Positions 26,913 through 35,052 of a stretch of 64,000 bases of DNA are shown here, piece after piece (within the stretch, counting starts at the first letter, position 1; each line of letters starts with the position of its first letter). Origin of the DNA: Pedobacter metabolipauper (GTDB taxonomy: Bacteria > Bacteroidota > Bacteroidia > Sphingobacteriales > Sphingobacteriaceae); assembly GCF_004362715.1 (NCBI RefSeq), contig NZ_SNYC01000004.1, positions 434,001-498,000 on the forward strand, given 5' to 3'. Under the pieces are notes generated by a model. The model was given only the letters and a program-made list of their open reading frames with translations, was not told the origin of the DNA and made no database searches. The position numbers were made by a program, and so were the translations under genes.

Positions 26913-27481
26913 TGAAAAAGTGTGAGGCATTTATAATCGGAGGTTCTGCCGGCAGCTTAGAGGTACTTTTAAAAGTATTGCCGCTAATAGACCCTGCTAT
27001 AACCTTTCCTATTGTCATTGTGATCCACCGTAAGCATGGAACAGACTCCCTGCTTCCTGATCTGTTATCCAGCCGTACTACGCTCCGTGTAAAGGAAGTA
27101 GATGAAAAAGAGGTTTTAGCAGCTGGTACGATTTACATAGCCCCATCCGACTATCATTTGTTAATAGAGCAGGACCATACCTTTTCCCTGGATTATTCAG
27201 AAAAGATCAACTATTCCAGACCGTCAATAGATGCTACATTTCAAACCGCAGCAGAAGTATATAAGGATAAACTGGTCTGCTTACTGCTTTCCGGTTCTAA
27301 TTCTGATGGTGTAAACGGATTAAAGATGGTTAAATTTTGGAATGGTCTGGCTACAATACAAGACCCGGAAACCGCTCAGGTGGCCTACATGCCCGCTCAG
27401 GCAAAACTGCTGGTTAAAATAGACCGGGTTTTGCGTATTGAAGATGTTGCAGAATTTATAAATTCCCTTAATTTTATCTAA
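26912..27481 (+). CDS. CheB-type methylesterase catalytic domain without receiver
   Basis: 189 residues comprising only the CheB esterase domain: Ser12 (GGSAGS), His39 (VIHRKHG) and Asp132 (SGSNSDGVNG) form the expected triad. The N-terminal REC that normally gates CheB is absent, so activity may be controlled by one of the free receivers on either side. Start and CheR stop overlap (TAATG). Together with CheR it would add and remove methyl groups on a shared partner. Confidence 0.92.
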   Translation: MKKCEAFIIGGSAGSLEVLLKVLPLIDPAITFPIVIVIHRKHGTDSLLPDLLSSRTTLRVKEVDEKEVLAAGTIYIAPSDYHLLIEQDHTFSLDYSEKINYSRPSIDATFQTAAEVYKDKLVCLLLSGSNSDGVNGLKMVKFWNGLATIQDPETAQVAYMPAQAKLLVKIDRVLRIEDVAEFINSLNFI

Positions 27482-27514
27482 GTTTGTCAACCTGAATTAT
27501 AAATGCAATTATAA

Positions 27515-27883
27515 ATGAGTAAGAATAAAAAAGTATTTGTATTCGACGATAACACAGATATCTTAGAATTGTGTACCATCATCCTGGAAGATGCCGGTTA
27601 CGAGATTAAAACATCGGCCACATCAAATAATATCATAGACCAGGTCTTGTCGTATACTCCTGATATTATCTTTATGGATAACTGGCTTCCTGATGTAGGG
27701 GGTATAGATGCCACCAGAGCGCTTAAAGGACATGAAACGCTGAAATGTATTCCAGTCATTTATTTCTCTGCTAATAACGACGTAAAGGCCCTGGCAGAAC
27801 AAGCTGGTGCAGATGGTTACTTATCAAAGCCGTTTGATATACAGGAACTGGAAGATATTATCAGTCTCCATCTTTCAGCATAG
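27515..27883 (+). CDS. Single-domain response regulator
   Basis: 122 residues, REC only, with pocket FDDN, phospho-Asp in IIFMDNWLPDVGG, and Lys in LSKPFD. It ends the signalling island and is convergent with the lipoprotein gene, with 2 bp between the stops. It could be the missing receiver of the CheB protein, or a phosphate sink. Confidence 0.92.
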   Translation: MSKNKKVFVFDDNTDILELCTIILEDAGYEIKTSATSNNIIDQVLSYTPDIIFMDNWLPDVGGIDATRALKGHETLKCIPVIYFSANNDVKALAEQAGADGYLSKPFDIQELEDIISLHLSA

Positions 27884-27885
27884 GT

Positions 27886-29565
27886 CTATTTTACACCCAG
27901 CACATCAAAACCCTGTTCAAATAAGATATCAACAGGAATCCCCTTTTTAGTTAAACGGTCAAGATCGGATTGAAGCTCTGGAGAGATTATTGCCATCTCT
28001 TTTTGTGTTTGCGCTACGGCGGCCTTATCTCCATTTCCCTGCAGGGTAATGATTACCTGACTTAGCTTGTTCATGGCAGCTTCAAACTTTACATAATCCA
28101 CTTTATAAGTTCCGTTCGCACTTCTGATAAATGCACCGTTTTCCTTAAAAAAGTTAAAGCATTGCATGTTTGCTTTGCCGTGAGCACTTGCAGCCCCAAA
28201 TCTTACAGAGCGCAAAATTCCAGCCATGTAGGTGGTATAGAACTGTTTAATGTCGCCAGATAACGCTCCTTTTTTAAGTAGTCCGGTAACCATGTAAAGG
28301 CCTAAAACATCAGCTTTGCCCTCTTCCAGCCAGGAATATTGTTCCTGTAAAGCTTCTTTAACAAATCCTTTTCCGGTAATCGTTTTCTTGATACCTAATC
28401 CGTGCGCCACTTCATGAAACATGACGTTTGCAAAAAAAGCATCAAAATTGATGTATTGCAGCTGCTCTTTATCGATCAGCTCATTGGCAATCGGAATTAA
28501 GATCTTATCGAACTTAGACTTCATGGCATTTTTTAACTGGGAGCGTCTGGTTCCTTTCTTTTGCTGAATAACTTCATCATTAGGCAGGTTAACAGCAATG
28601 GTTTTTGATCCGGCATTACAGTCACCAGCGTAATACACTACATCATACGCATTGAGTTCTGAATCTGTACCAGGCTTTTCCTTTTTATATTTTTCTGCAA
28701 CCGGTAAGCCTCTTTGTAATTCCGGAAGCATAGAAACGTATTTAGCCAAACGCTTGCTCCATACTTTATCTTTGATCAAAACATAAGATTCATAGGACGC
28801 ACGTGCATTAAAAAGCTTATCCTCGTAATTTTCAATTGGCCCAATGATGATGTCGAGACTATTGGTTTTCATATCCAGCCAGGCATAATCACTGGCCGTA
28901 TAATTATCCGTTACCAGGGCATCTGCGCGTAAATTAAGGTATTTCTTAAAGCCGGCATCTTCTGCAAGGATTGCAGCCTGCTTGAGCAGGTTAGAAGCCT
29001 GCTGTAATTCAGCAGCAAATAAGACATGGTATGGAATTGAGCTTAATTTTCCGGTGCTATCCTTCCTGATCACCGAATAGAGTCCGTGTTTATCTTTCAC
29101 GTCAGATTTTTCAAGATCCGCTTTAGTCATTCCGGCAGGGTAAAAGCTGGAAGCATCCGGTTTTGGACCTACGCCGGTAACAAAAGGCTTGTCGCCGTTA
29201 AGCCTGTCCCAGGGACCGTAGTTGATCAGTACAAAGGATTTTGTTTTTTCGTCCTTTATGGTGTTCAAAAGACTGTCGCGCTGCGGATAGGCTTGCTTCC
29301 AGAACAGGTCATCCATTATTTTAGCCGCCTGGATCAATAAAGGAAGGATCTTTCGTTCATTAACCGTAAGGTTATTGAGGTTTGAGGTGAGTTTAACTTT
29401 GGTATAAATATCTAAGCGGGCATCTACATATTTTTTTAAACTATCTTCTGCAGATGTCTTTTTTTGAGTGGTTTTTGTATTTCCAGCGGGACTGGTGCAG
29501 GATGCAATCGCGGTAATTATGGAGCAGCCGGCAATAAAAAGGCTTGCCTTGGTAATGGTTTTCAT
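27886..29565 (-). CDS. Lipoprotein zinc peptidase, dipeptidyl-peptidase III (M49)-like
   Basis: 559 residues with a lipoprotein signal (hydrophobic stretch ending in AIASC near residue 23). The zinc site reads FHEVAHGLG with a downstream EEGKAD Glu. M49 enzymes have the longer HEXXGH (HELLGH) and EECRAE, so this protein is related but carries the regular HEXXH spacing. Such proteins are annotated as DPP3-family Zn hydrolases in Bacteroidota. It probably faces the periplasm or outer-membrane surface; substrate unknown. Confidence 0.82.
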   Translation of the reverse strand: MKTITKASLFIAGCSIITAIASCTSPAGNTKTTQKKTSAEDSLKKYVDARLDIYTKVKLTSNLNNLTVNERKILPLLIQAAKIMDDLFWKQAYPQRDSLLNTIKDEKTKSFVLINYGPWDRLNGDKPFVTGVGPKPDASSFYPAGMTKADLEKSDVKDKHGLYSVIRKDSTGKLSSIPYHVLFAAELQQASNLLKQAAILAEDAGFKKYLNLRADALVTDNYTASDYAWLDMKTNSLDIIIGPIENYEDKLFNARASYESYVLIKDKVWSKRLAKYVSMLPELQRGLPVAEKYKKEKPGTDSELNAYDVVYYAGDCNAGSKTIAVNLPNDEVIQQKKGTRRSQLKNAMKSKFDKILIPIANELIDKEQLQYINFDAFFANVMFHEVAHGLGIKKTITGKGFVKEALQEQYSWLEEGKADVLGLYMVTGLLKKGALSGDIKQFYTTYMAGILRSVRFGAASAHGKANMQCFNFFKENGAFIRSANGTYKVDYVKFEAAMNKLSQVIITLQGNGDKAAVAQTQKEMAIISPELQSDLDRLTKKGIPVDILFEQGFDVLGVK

Positions 29566-29679
29566 ATTCCTTGGTTTTATAAGTATGAGTGCCGCAGCTT
29601 AATGATCAGCAGTTTTAGTCTCATATAATTGCGACTAAAATAGTAAAAAATAGTAATTTCACATCTTTATACTTCCTTT

Positions 29680-30495
29680 ATGAAAATTTACCCTTACCTG
29701 GCCTGTCTGGTTCTTTTAGCTTCTTGTTCTGTTAACAAATATACAGCCACAAATAAGATCTATAAAAAGCAGGCTGCGGGCTACGCAGAAACCATTAGAT
29801 CCTTTCCGCCTGTTAACCAGGCCATAGATTCTTTATCACCAGACCAGCAATCCTGGGTTGGATCAATCAACTTCGGAATCAGGAAACCAAATTATGTGGT
29901 AATACACCATACCGCACAGGATTCCCTGCAGCAAACCATCAATACTTTTATCGTAAAGGGCAGGTCTGAAGTCAGTTCTCATTATGTAGTCGGCAGAAAA
30001 GGTGAAGTGGTTCAAATGGTTAATGACTACCTGAGGGCACACCATGCGGGGATCGGGAAATGGGGTAATGATAAGGACCTGAATTCTTCATCCATAGGGA
30101 TTGAAATTGACAATAACGGTAAAGAACCCTACTCAGCCGTTCAGCTAAAAAGTTTAATGACGCTTTTGGCTACATTAAAGAAACGGTATAACATTCCGGC
30201 AGCAAACTTTATCGGCCATGCCGATGTTGCTCCCGGAAGGAAAAACGATCCCAGGAATTTCCCCTGGAAAGTATTTGCTAAAAAGGGTTTCGGCTTGTGG
30301 TATGATGATGTGCTGCTGTTACCGCCGCCGGATTTTGATGCTGTAGCCGCACTTAGAATTATTGGCTATGACGTTAAGAATCTTCCTGCCGCTATTGAAG
30401 CATTTAAGATCCACTTTGTACAGACGGATATTACACAGGTATTGACACCTGCAGATAAACTGATCCTGTTTAATTTATACAAGAAATACATGTAA
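29680..30495 (+). CDS. Lipoprotein N-acetylmuramoyl-L-alanine amidase (Amidase_2)
   Basis: 271 residues with a lipobox at LLASCS (Cys about residue 16). The amidase_2 fold shows zinc-ligand candidates in VIHHTAQ and GHADVAPGRKNDP, plus the SSIGIEIDNNG strand, as in AmiD/AmpD-type enzymes that split the bond between muramic acid and the stem peptide. The C-terminal about 60 residues (RIIGYDVKNLPAAIEAFKIHF) resemble a peptidoglycan-binding helical module. Likely outer-membrane anchored, acting in wall recycling. Single gene with a strong terminator. Confidence 0.9.
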   Translation: MKIYPYLACLVLLASCSVNKYTATNKIYKKQAAGYAETIRSFPPVNQAIDSLSPDQQSWVGSINFGIRKPNYVVIHHTAQDSLQQTINTFIVKGRSEVSSHYVVGRKGEVVQMVNDYLRAHHAGIGKWGNDKDLNSSSIGIEIDNNGKEPYSAVQLKSLMTLLATLKKRYNIPAANFIGHADVAPGRKNDPRNFPWKVFAKKGFGLWYDDVLLLPPPDFDAVAALRIIGYDVKNLPAAIEAFKIHFVQTDITQVLTPADKLILFNLYKKYM

Positions 30496-30534
30496 AAAAA
30501 GGAAGCCGGATCTCATTGATCCGGCTTCCTTTTT
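30494..30534. terminator. Bidirectional terminator between amidase and glnS
   Basis: Perfect 12-bp stem GGAAGCCGGATC (30501-30512) with its complement at 30518-30529, a 5-nt loop, a preceding A-run and a trailing T-run. It serves both convergent genes. Confidence 0.88.
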
Positions 30535-30536
30535 AT

Positions 30537-32198
30537 CTACTTATTACTTTTTGCCCAGGCATCCTTTAAAGAAACCGTTCGGTTAAATACCAGGTGGTCC
30601 GGAGTAGCATCCTTATCCACACAGTAATACCCTTTTCTAATGAACTGGTACCTGGAGTCCTTATCTGCATTTACAAGATATGGCTCTATATATGCTTTCT
30701 CAATCACATTCATGCTTTCTGCATTGATGTAATCTTTAAAATCGCCTTCTTCAGAATCCGGGGATTCTACGGTAAATAACCGGTCGTACGTACGGATTTC
30801 TGCACTTTTTGCATGCTTGCTGCTTACCCAGTGAATGGTTCCCTTCACGTTTATACCACTGGTATCTTCTCCGCTTTTGGATTCAGGGATATAAGTGCAA
30901 TAGATCTCGGTAACCTGGCCATCCGCATCCTTTTTAAAGTCTTCACATTTTACAATGTAGGCATGTTTCAGCCGTACCGTTGCTCCCGGCGCCAATCTAA
31001 ACCATTTCTTTGCGGGCTCTTCCATAAAGTCTTCGCGTTCAATCCACAGCTCATTGCTGAACGGGATCTCACGGGTTCCGCCTTTATCTTCTGCTTCCGG
31101 ATTATTCTCACCAATAAGGATCTCGTCCTTACCTTCAGGATAATTGGTAATGACCAATTTGATCGGGTCTAATACTGCCATTACACGGGTAGCCGTTTTG
31201 TTCAGGTGCTCACGAACACAAAACTCCAGCAAGCTAAGCTCAATCAGGTTTTCTCTTTTGGCAATTCCGATGCGCTCGCAAAATTCACGAATACTTTCAG
31301 GAGTATAACCACGTCTTCTTAATCCGCTGATGGTAGGCATCCTCGGATCGTCCCAGCCACTTACAATACCTTCATTTACCAGTTGAAGCAGCTTGCGTTT
31401 ACTCATCACGGTATAGGATAGATTAAGACGGGCAAATTCATATTGTTTGGAAGGAAAAATCTCCAGTTTCTCAATAAACCAGTCGTAAAGTTCACGGTGG
31501 GCAACGTATTCTAAGGTACAGATGGAATGGGTAATGGTTTCGATGCTATCGCTTTGTCCATGTGCAAAATCATACATTGGATAGATACACCATTTATTAC
31601 CGGTACGGTGGTGTTCTGCATGCTTGATCCGGTAAATTATAGGATCACGCATCAGCATATTTACACTGGCCATATCAATTTTAGCACGCAGGATGCAGGC
31701 ACCATCCTCAAAATCCCCGTTTTTCATCTGGCTAAAAAGATCCAGGTTCTCCTGGATGCTGCGCAGCCTGTAAGGACTGTCTTTTCCGGGTTCAGTTGGT
31801 GTTCCCTTTAATTCCGCAATTTCTTCGGCACTGCCATGATCTACATAGGCAAGGCCCTTTTCAATCAGCGTTACGGCAAAATCATATAAGGTATCGAAAT
31901 AATCAGAAGTGTAAAGCTCGTTTTTCCATTGAAAACCAAGCCATTTAATATCCGCTTGCTGACTGTCTACATATTCTGTTTTTTCAGTAACCGGGTTGGT
32001 GTCATCAAACCTTAGGTTGGTGTAACCACCATATTTTTTTGTCAGACCAAAGTTCAGACAAATTGCTTTGGCGTGGCCAATGTGCAAATATCCATTCGGT
32101 TCTGGTGGAAAACGTGTAATTAAGGTCTCGTATTTTCCGCTATTTAAATCGTTTTCAATGATCTCTTCAATAAAGTTCAATGATCTTTCCTCACTCAT
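30537..32198 (-). CDS. glnS: Glutaminyl-tRNA synthetase
   Basis: A 553-residue class I synthetase. HIGH motif in FPPEPNGYLHIGHAKAICLNFG, KMSKS as VMSKRKLLQLV, and the two C-terminal beta-barrel domains of GlnRS. The PPEPNGYLHIGH variant separates GlnRS from GltX. The minus-strand promoter TAACTTTG lies at 32218-32225. Confidence 0.97.
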   Translation of the reverse strand: MSEERSLNFIEEIIENDLNSGKYETLITRFPPEPNGYLHIGHAKAICLNFGLTKKYGGYTNLRFDDTNPVTEKTEYVDSQQADIKWLGFQWKNELYTSDYFDTLYDFAVTLIEKGLAYVDHGSAEEIAELKGTPTEPGKDSPYRLRSIQENLDLFSQMKNGDFEDGACILRAKIDMASVNMLMRDPIIYRIKHAEHHRTGNKWCIYPMYDFAHGQSDSIETITHSICTLEYVAHRELYDWFIEKLEIFPSKQYEFARLNLSYTVMSKRKLLQLVNEGIVSGWDDPRMPTISGLRRRGYTPESIREFCERIGIAKRENLIELSLLEFCVREHLNKTATRVMAVLDPIKLVITNYPEGKDEILIGENNPEAEDKGGTREIPFSNELWIEREDFMEEPAKKWFRLAPGATVRLKHAYIVKCEDFKKDADGQVTEIYCTYIPESKSGEDTSGINVKGTIHWVSSKHAKSAEIRTYDRLFTVESPDSEEGDFKDYINAESMNVIEKAYIEPYLVNADKDSRYQFIRKGYYCVDKDATPDHLVFNRTVSLKDAWAKSNK

Positions 32199-32217
32199 AA
32201 AAACTGTAATTTACTGT

Positions 32218-32225
32218 CAAAGTTA
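32218..32225 (-). promoter_or_regulatory. -7 promoter element of glnS
   Basis: TAACTTTG on the minus strand, 19 bp upstream of the glnS ATG. Confidence 0.6.
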
Positions 32226-32274
32226 ATATAAAACCGCTAATTTACTTACATTTACCACCTACTAAGTATAAATT

Positions 32275-32694
32275 ATGAACAAGACATTAAACAGGCCCAT
32301 CCGCGTTTTAGTGGCTAAAGTTGGATTAGATGGTCACGACCGGGGGGCTAAAATTATTGCAACTTCTTTAAGGGATGCAGGAATGGAAGTAATTTATACC
32401 GGTCTGCGCCAAACCCCTGAGATGGTTGTTAATGCCGCATTGCAGGAAGATGTTGATGCCATTGGCATTTCTATCTTATCTGGTGCCCATATGACTGTAT
32501 TTCCGAAAATAATCGAGATCATGAAACAAAAGCAGGTAAATGACGTATTACTTACTGGCGGAGGGATCATTCCTGATGGCGATATAAAAAAACTAAAAGA
32601 AATGGGGGTCGGTGAATTATTTGCACCCGGCACCACCATGGTTACCATTGTAGATTATATTAGGGACTGGGTGAGTACAAACAGAAATTTTTAG
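32275..32694 (+). CDS. Free-standing cobalamin-binding domain (methylmalonyl-CoA mutase C-terminal type)
   Basis: 139 residues, only the B12-binding Rossmann domain. The base-off/His-on motif D19-x-H21-x2-G24 ([10 protein letters not shown]), SILSGAH and TGGGIIP are all present. In actinobacteria and some Bacteroidota, acyl-CoA mutases are split between a catalytic large subunit and such a small B12 subunit; no large subunit lies here. Only 3 bp separate it from the following enoyl-CoA hydratase gene, supporting a role in acyl-CoA metabolism. Confidence 0.9.
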   Translation: MNKTLNRPIRVLVAKVGLDGHDRGAKIIATSLRDAGMEVIYTGLRQTPEMVVNAALQEDVDAIGISILSGAHMTVFPKIIEIMKQKQVNDVLLTGGGIIPDGDIKKLKEMGVGELFAPGTTMVTIVDYIRDWVSTNRNF

Positions 32695-32697
32695 ATC

Positions 32698-33480
32698 ATG
32701 ATTTACCATACTATAGTATCAGAATTAAAAGAACAGATCCTTTACATTACCATTAACCGCGAGAGCAAGATGAATGCCCTCAATAAGCAGACACTGGAAG
32801 AACTTGCAGATGCCATTGCATTTGCAGGGAACAGCAATGAGGTTAGGGGAGTGCTTTTAACAGGTTCCGGTGAAAAGGCTTTCGTTGCCGGTGCAGATAT
32901 TTCGGAGTTCTCAGCATATACAACCGAACAAGGTGAGGCCCTGGCAAGAAATGGACATACCCATGTTTTTAATGCGATTGAGAATTGCCCAAAACCTATT
33001 GTGGCTGCCATTAACGGATTTGCATTGGGCGGAGGTCTGGAATTGGCCATGGCCTGTCATATTCGGGTGGCCTCAGATCATGCAAAGCTGGGCTTACCAG
33101 AAGTAACCCTGGGCCTTATTCCAGGTTATGGGGGTACCCAGCGTTTAACCCAGCTGGTAGGGAAAGGTAAAGCCATTGAAATGATTACCACTGCGGATAT
33201 GATCACTGCAGAAATGGCAGAGAAAATGGGTCTTGTAAATTATGTTGTTCCGCAAACGGAGCTGATTGCAAAGGCTGAAGAGATCTTAAATAAAATTAAA
33301 CAAAGAGCACCATTGGCAGTCGCAAGTGCCATTCGGGCAGTAAATGCGAATTTGCACAAAGATGAGGATGGCTTTGAGATAGAAATTGAAGAATTCGGAA
33401 AGTGCTTTAATACTTCAGATTTCAAAGAAGGTACTACTGCTTTTTTAGAAAAAAGAAAAGCCGTGTTTTCGGGCAAATAA
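32698..33480 (+). CDS. Enoyl-CoA hydratase/isomerase family protein
   Basis: A 260-residue crotonase-fold enzyme. The oxyanion-hole segments are AFVAGADISEF and ALGGGLELAMACH, and the catalytic Glu pair is in place (GGGLELA and LPEVTLGLIPGYGGTQRL). It hydrates trans-2-enoyl-CoA in fatty- or branched-acid breakdown. It is co-transcribed with the B12-binding protein, which hints at a short acyl-CoA pathway. Confidence 0.9.
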   Translation: MIYHTIVSELKEQILYITINRESKMNALNKQTLEELADAIAFAGNSNEVRGVLLTGSGEKAFVAGADISEFSAYTTEQGEALARNGHTHVFNAIENCPKPIVAAINGFALGGGLELAMACHIRVASDHAKLGLPEVTLGLIPGYGGTQRLTQLVGKGKAIEMITTADMITAEMAEKMGLVNYVVPQTELIAKAEEILNKIKQRAPLAVASAIRAVNANLHKDEDGFEIEIEEFGKCFNTSDFKEGTTAFLEKRKAVFSGK

Positions 33481-33648
33481 ACCTATGATTAATTTTAATC
33501 ATTTGATAATGAGTAAAATAATCATTTTTTACTGTATTTTGAGCCCATTTCTTATGGGGCAGATCTTTAGGAAAGTGTAGAAAATATTTCCCAGTATAAA
33601 AAAACTAGCTATATTTATCTTTATTAAGCACTAACCCTCTTTTGCTAT

Positions 33649-35052
33649 ATGAGAAAAGTATTAATTGTTGATGATGAAGTAAACATTGGATTGTTGTTGT
33701 CTAAATTCTTAACCAGGAATTCATTCAGCGTGTCCACCGCCTCTAGCGGAGTTGCTGCAATGGAGTTACTATCCAGAGAAGTATATGACCTTGTACTGTG
33801 TGATTACAGGCTGGAAGATACCGACGGTAAAGAAATGCTCATTAAAATAAAAGAAACTTGTCCGGGTACCGGGGTCATTATAATCACAGGATATTCTGAT
33901 ATCAAACTGGCTGTAGAACTGATCAAATTAGGGGCATACGATTATATTACCAAACCACTATATCCGGATGAGATCTTAAATACAATCAATAAGGCCATTG
34001 AGACTCAAATTGCATTGAATTCAAGTGAATCCGATGATTCATCAAACAATACACCCAAGCAAAAGAACACCAAGCAGCCGTATAGTCAGGATGAGAATTT
34101 TGTAGCCGGACAAAGCCCGGCTTCCAAAGAACTGCTGAAACAGATCCAGCTGGTTGCCCCAACTTCTTACAGTGTGATTTTAACTGGAGAAAGCGGAACA
34201 GGCAAGGAATCTGTAGCCCATGCGATCCACATGAACAGTCCGAGAAAAAATAATCCGTTTATCGCGATGGATTGTGGATCCCTGACAAAGGAATTGGCTG
34301 GAAGCGAGTTTTTTGGTCATGAAAAAGGATCATTTACCGGGGCTTTATATACCAAAATAGGACATTTCGAAATGGCAAATGGCGGCACCTTATTTTTGGA
34401 TGAGGTAGGGAACTTATCCTATGAAATTCAGGCCGCTCTTTTAAGGACCGTTCAGGAACGAAAAATTAAACGCATTGGAAGTACCAAGGAAATAGACCTC
34501 GATGTGCGGATTATTGTGGCTACCAATGAGAACCTGGCCAATGCGATTCAAAAAGGAAGATTCAGAGAAGATCTATACCATCGGTTTAATGAGTTTTCAA
34601 TTAGCCTTCCTCCATTAAGCCAAAGGGGAAAAGACATTATGGTATTTGCAAATACATTCTTAGGCTTTGCAAACCGGGAACTGGATAAAAATGTACAGGG
34701 CTTTTCCGAAGAAGTGGAAGAGTGCTTTTTAACCTATAACTGGCCTGGAAATGTCAGGGAGCTGAAAAATGTGGTAAAGCGTGCAGCATTGCTTACAGAA
34801 ATGCAGGAAATCCAGTTAAAGGCACTTCCCCTGGAAATCTCTACCTATGCAAAGGCTACGGCGATTGAAACCTCAATTGCACGGGCAGAAAAACCAAGGG
34901 ACTTAAAAAATGCAGCCCTGGAAGCAGAATATGATGCGATTTTAAAGGTGCTTAGAGAAGTGAACTTTAATAAGACCAAAGCCGCCAGGATCCTAAATAT
35001 AGACCGGAAAACATTATACAATAAAATGAGGGCCATTAACCTGGATACATAG
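33649..35052 (+). CDS. NtrC-family sigma-54-dependent response regulator
   Basis: 467 residues: REC (1-120, phospho-Asp in LVLCDYRLEDTDG), AAA+ domain (about 150-380) with Walker A GESGTGKES and the sigma-54 contact loop GSFTGA (residues 227-232), then a Fis-type HTH (about 425-465, NKTKAARILNIDRKTLYNKM). It should activate RpoN promoters when phosphorylated, most likely by the kinase encoded directly downstream. First gene of a long same-strand run extending to 40.4 kb. A TATCTTTA-like -7 lies near 33615. Confidence 0.94.
   Translation: MRKVLIVDDEVNIGLLLSKFLTRNSFSVSTASSGVAAMELLSREVYDLVLCDYRLEDTDGKEMLIKIKETCPGTGVIIITGYSDIKLAVELIKLGAYDYITKPLYPDEILNTINKAIETQIALNSSESDDSSNNTPKQKNTKQPYSQDENFVAGQSPASKELLKQIQLVAPTSYSVILTGESGTGKESVAHAIHMNSPRKNNPFIAMDCGSLTKELAGSEFFGHEKGSFTGALYTKIGHFEMANGGTLFLDEVGNLSYEIQAALLRTVQERKIKRIGSTKEIDLDVRIIVATNENLANAIQKGRFREDLYHRFNEFSISLPPLSQRGKDIMVFANTFLGFANRELDKNVQGFSEEVEECFLTYNWPGNVRELKNVVKRAALLTEMQEIQLKALPLEISTYAKATAIETSIARAEKPRDLKNAALEAEYDAILKVLREVNFNKTKAARILNIDRKTLYNKMRAINLDT

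Noticed and set aside
26085-27481. Chemotaxis operon
   Set aside because: Only CheR and a CheB esterase domain are present; no chemoreceptor, CheA, CheW or motility genes are in the window.
33486-33501. TGATTAA-TT-TTAATCA palindrome as an operator for the NtrC-type gene
   Set aside because: It is very AT-rich, lies more than 100 bp from the likely promoter and directly after the preceding stop, so it is equally well explained by composition or a weak terminator.
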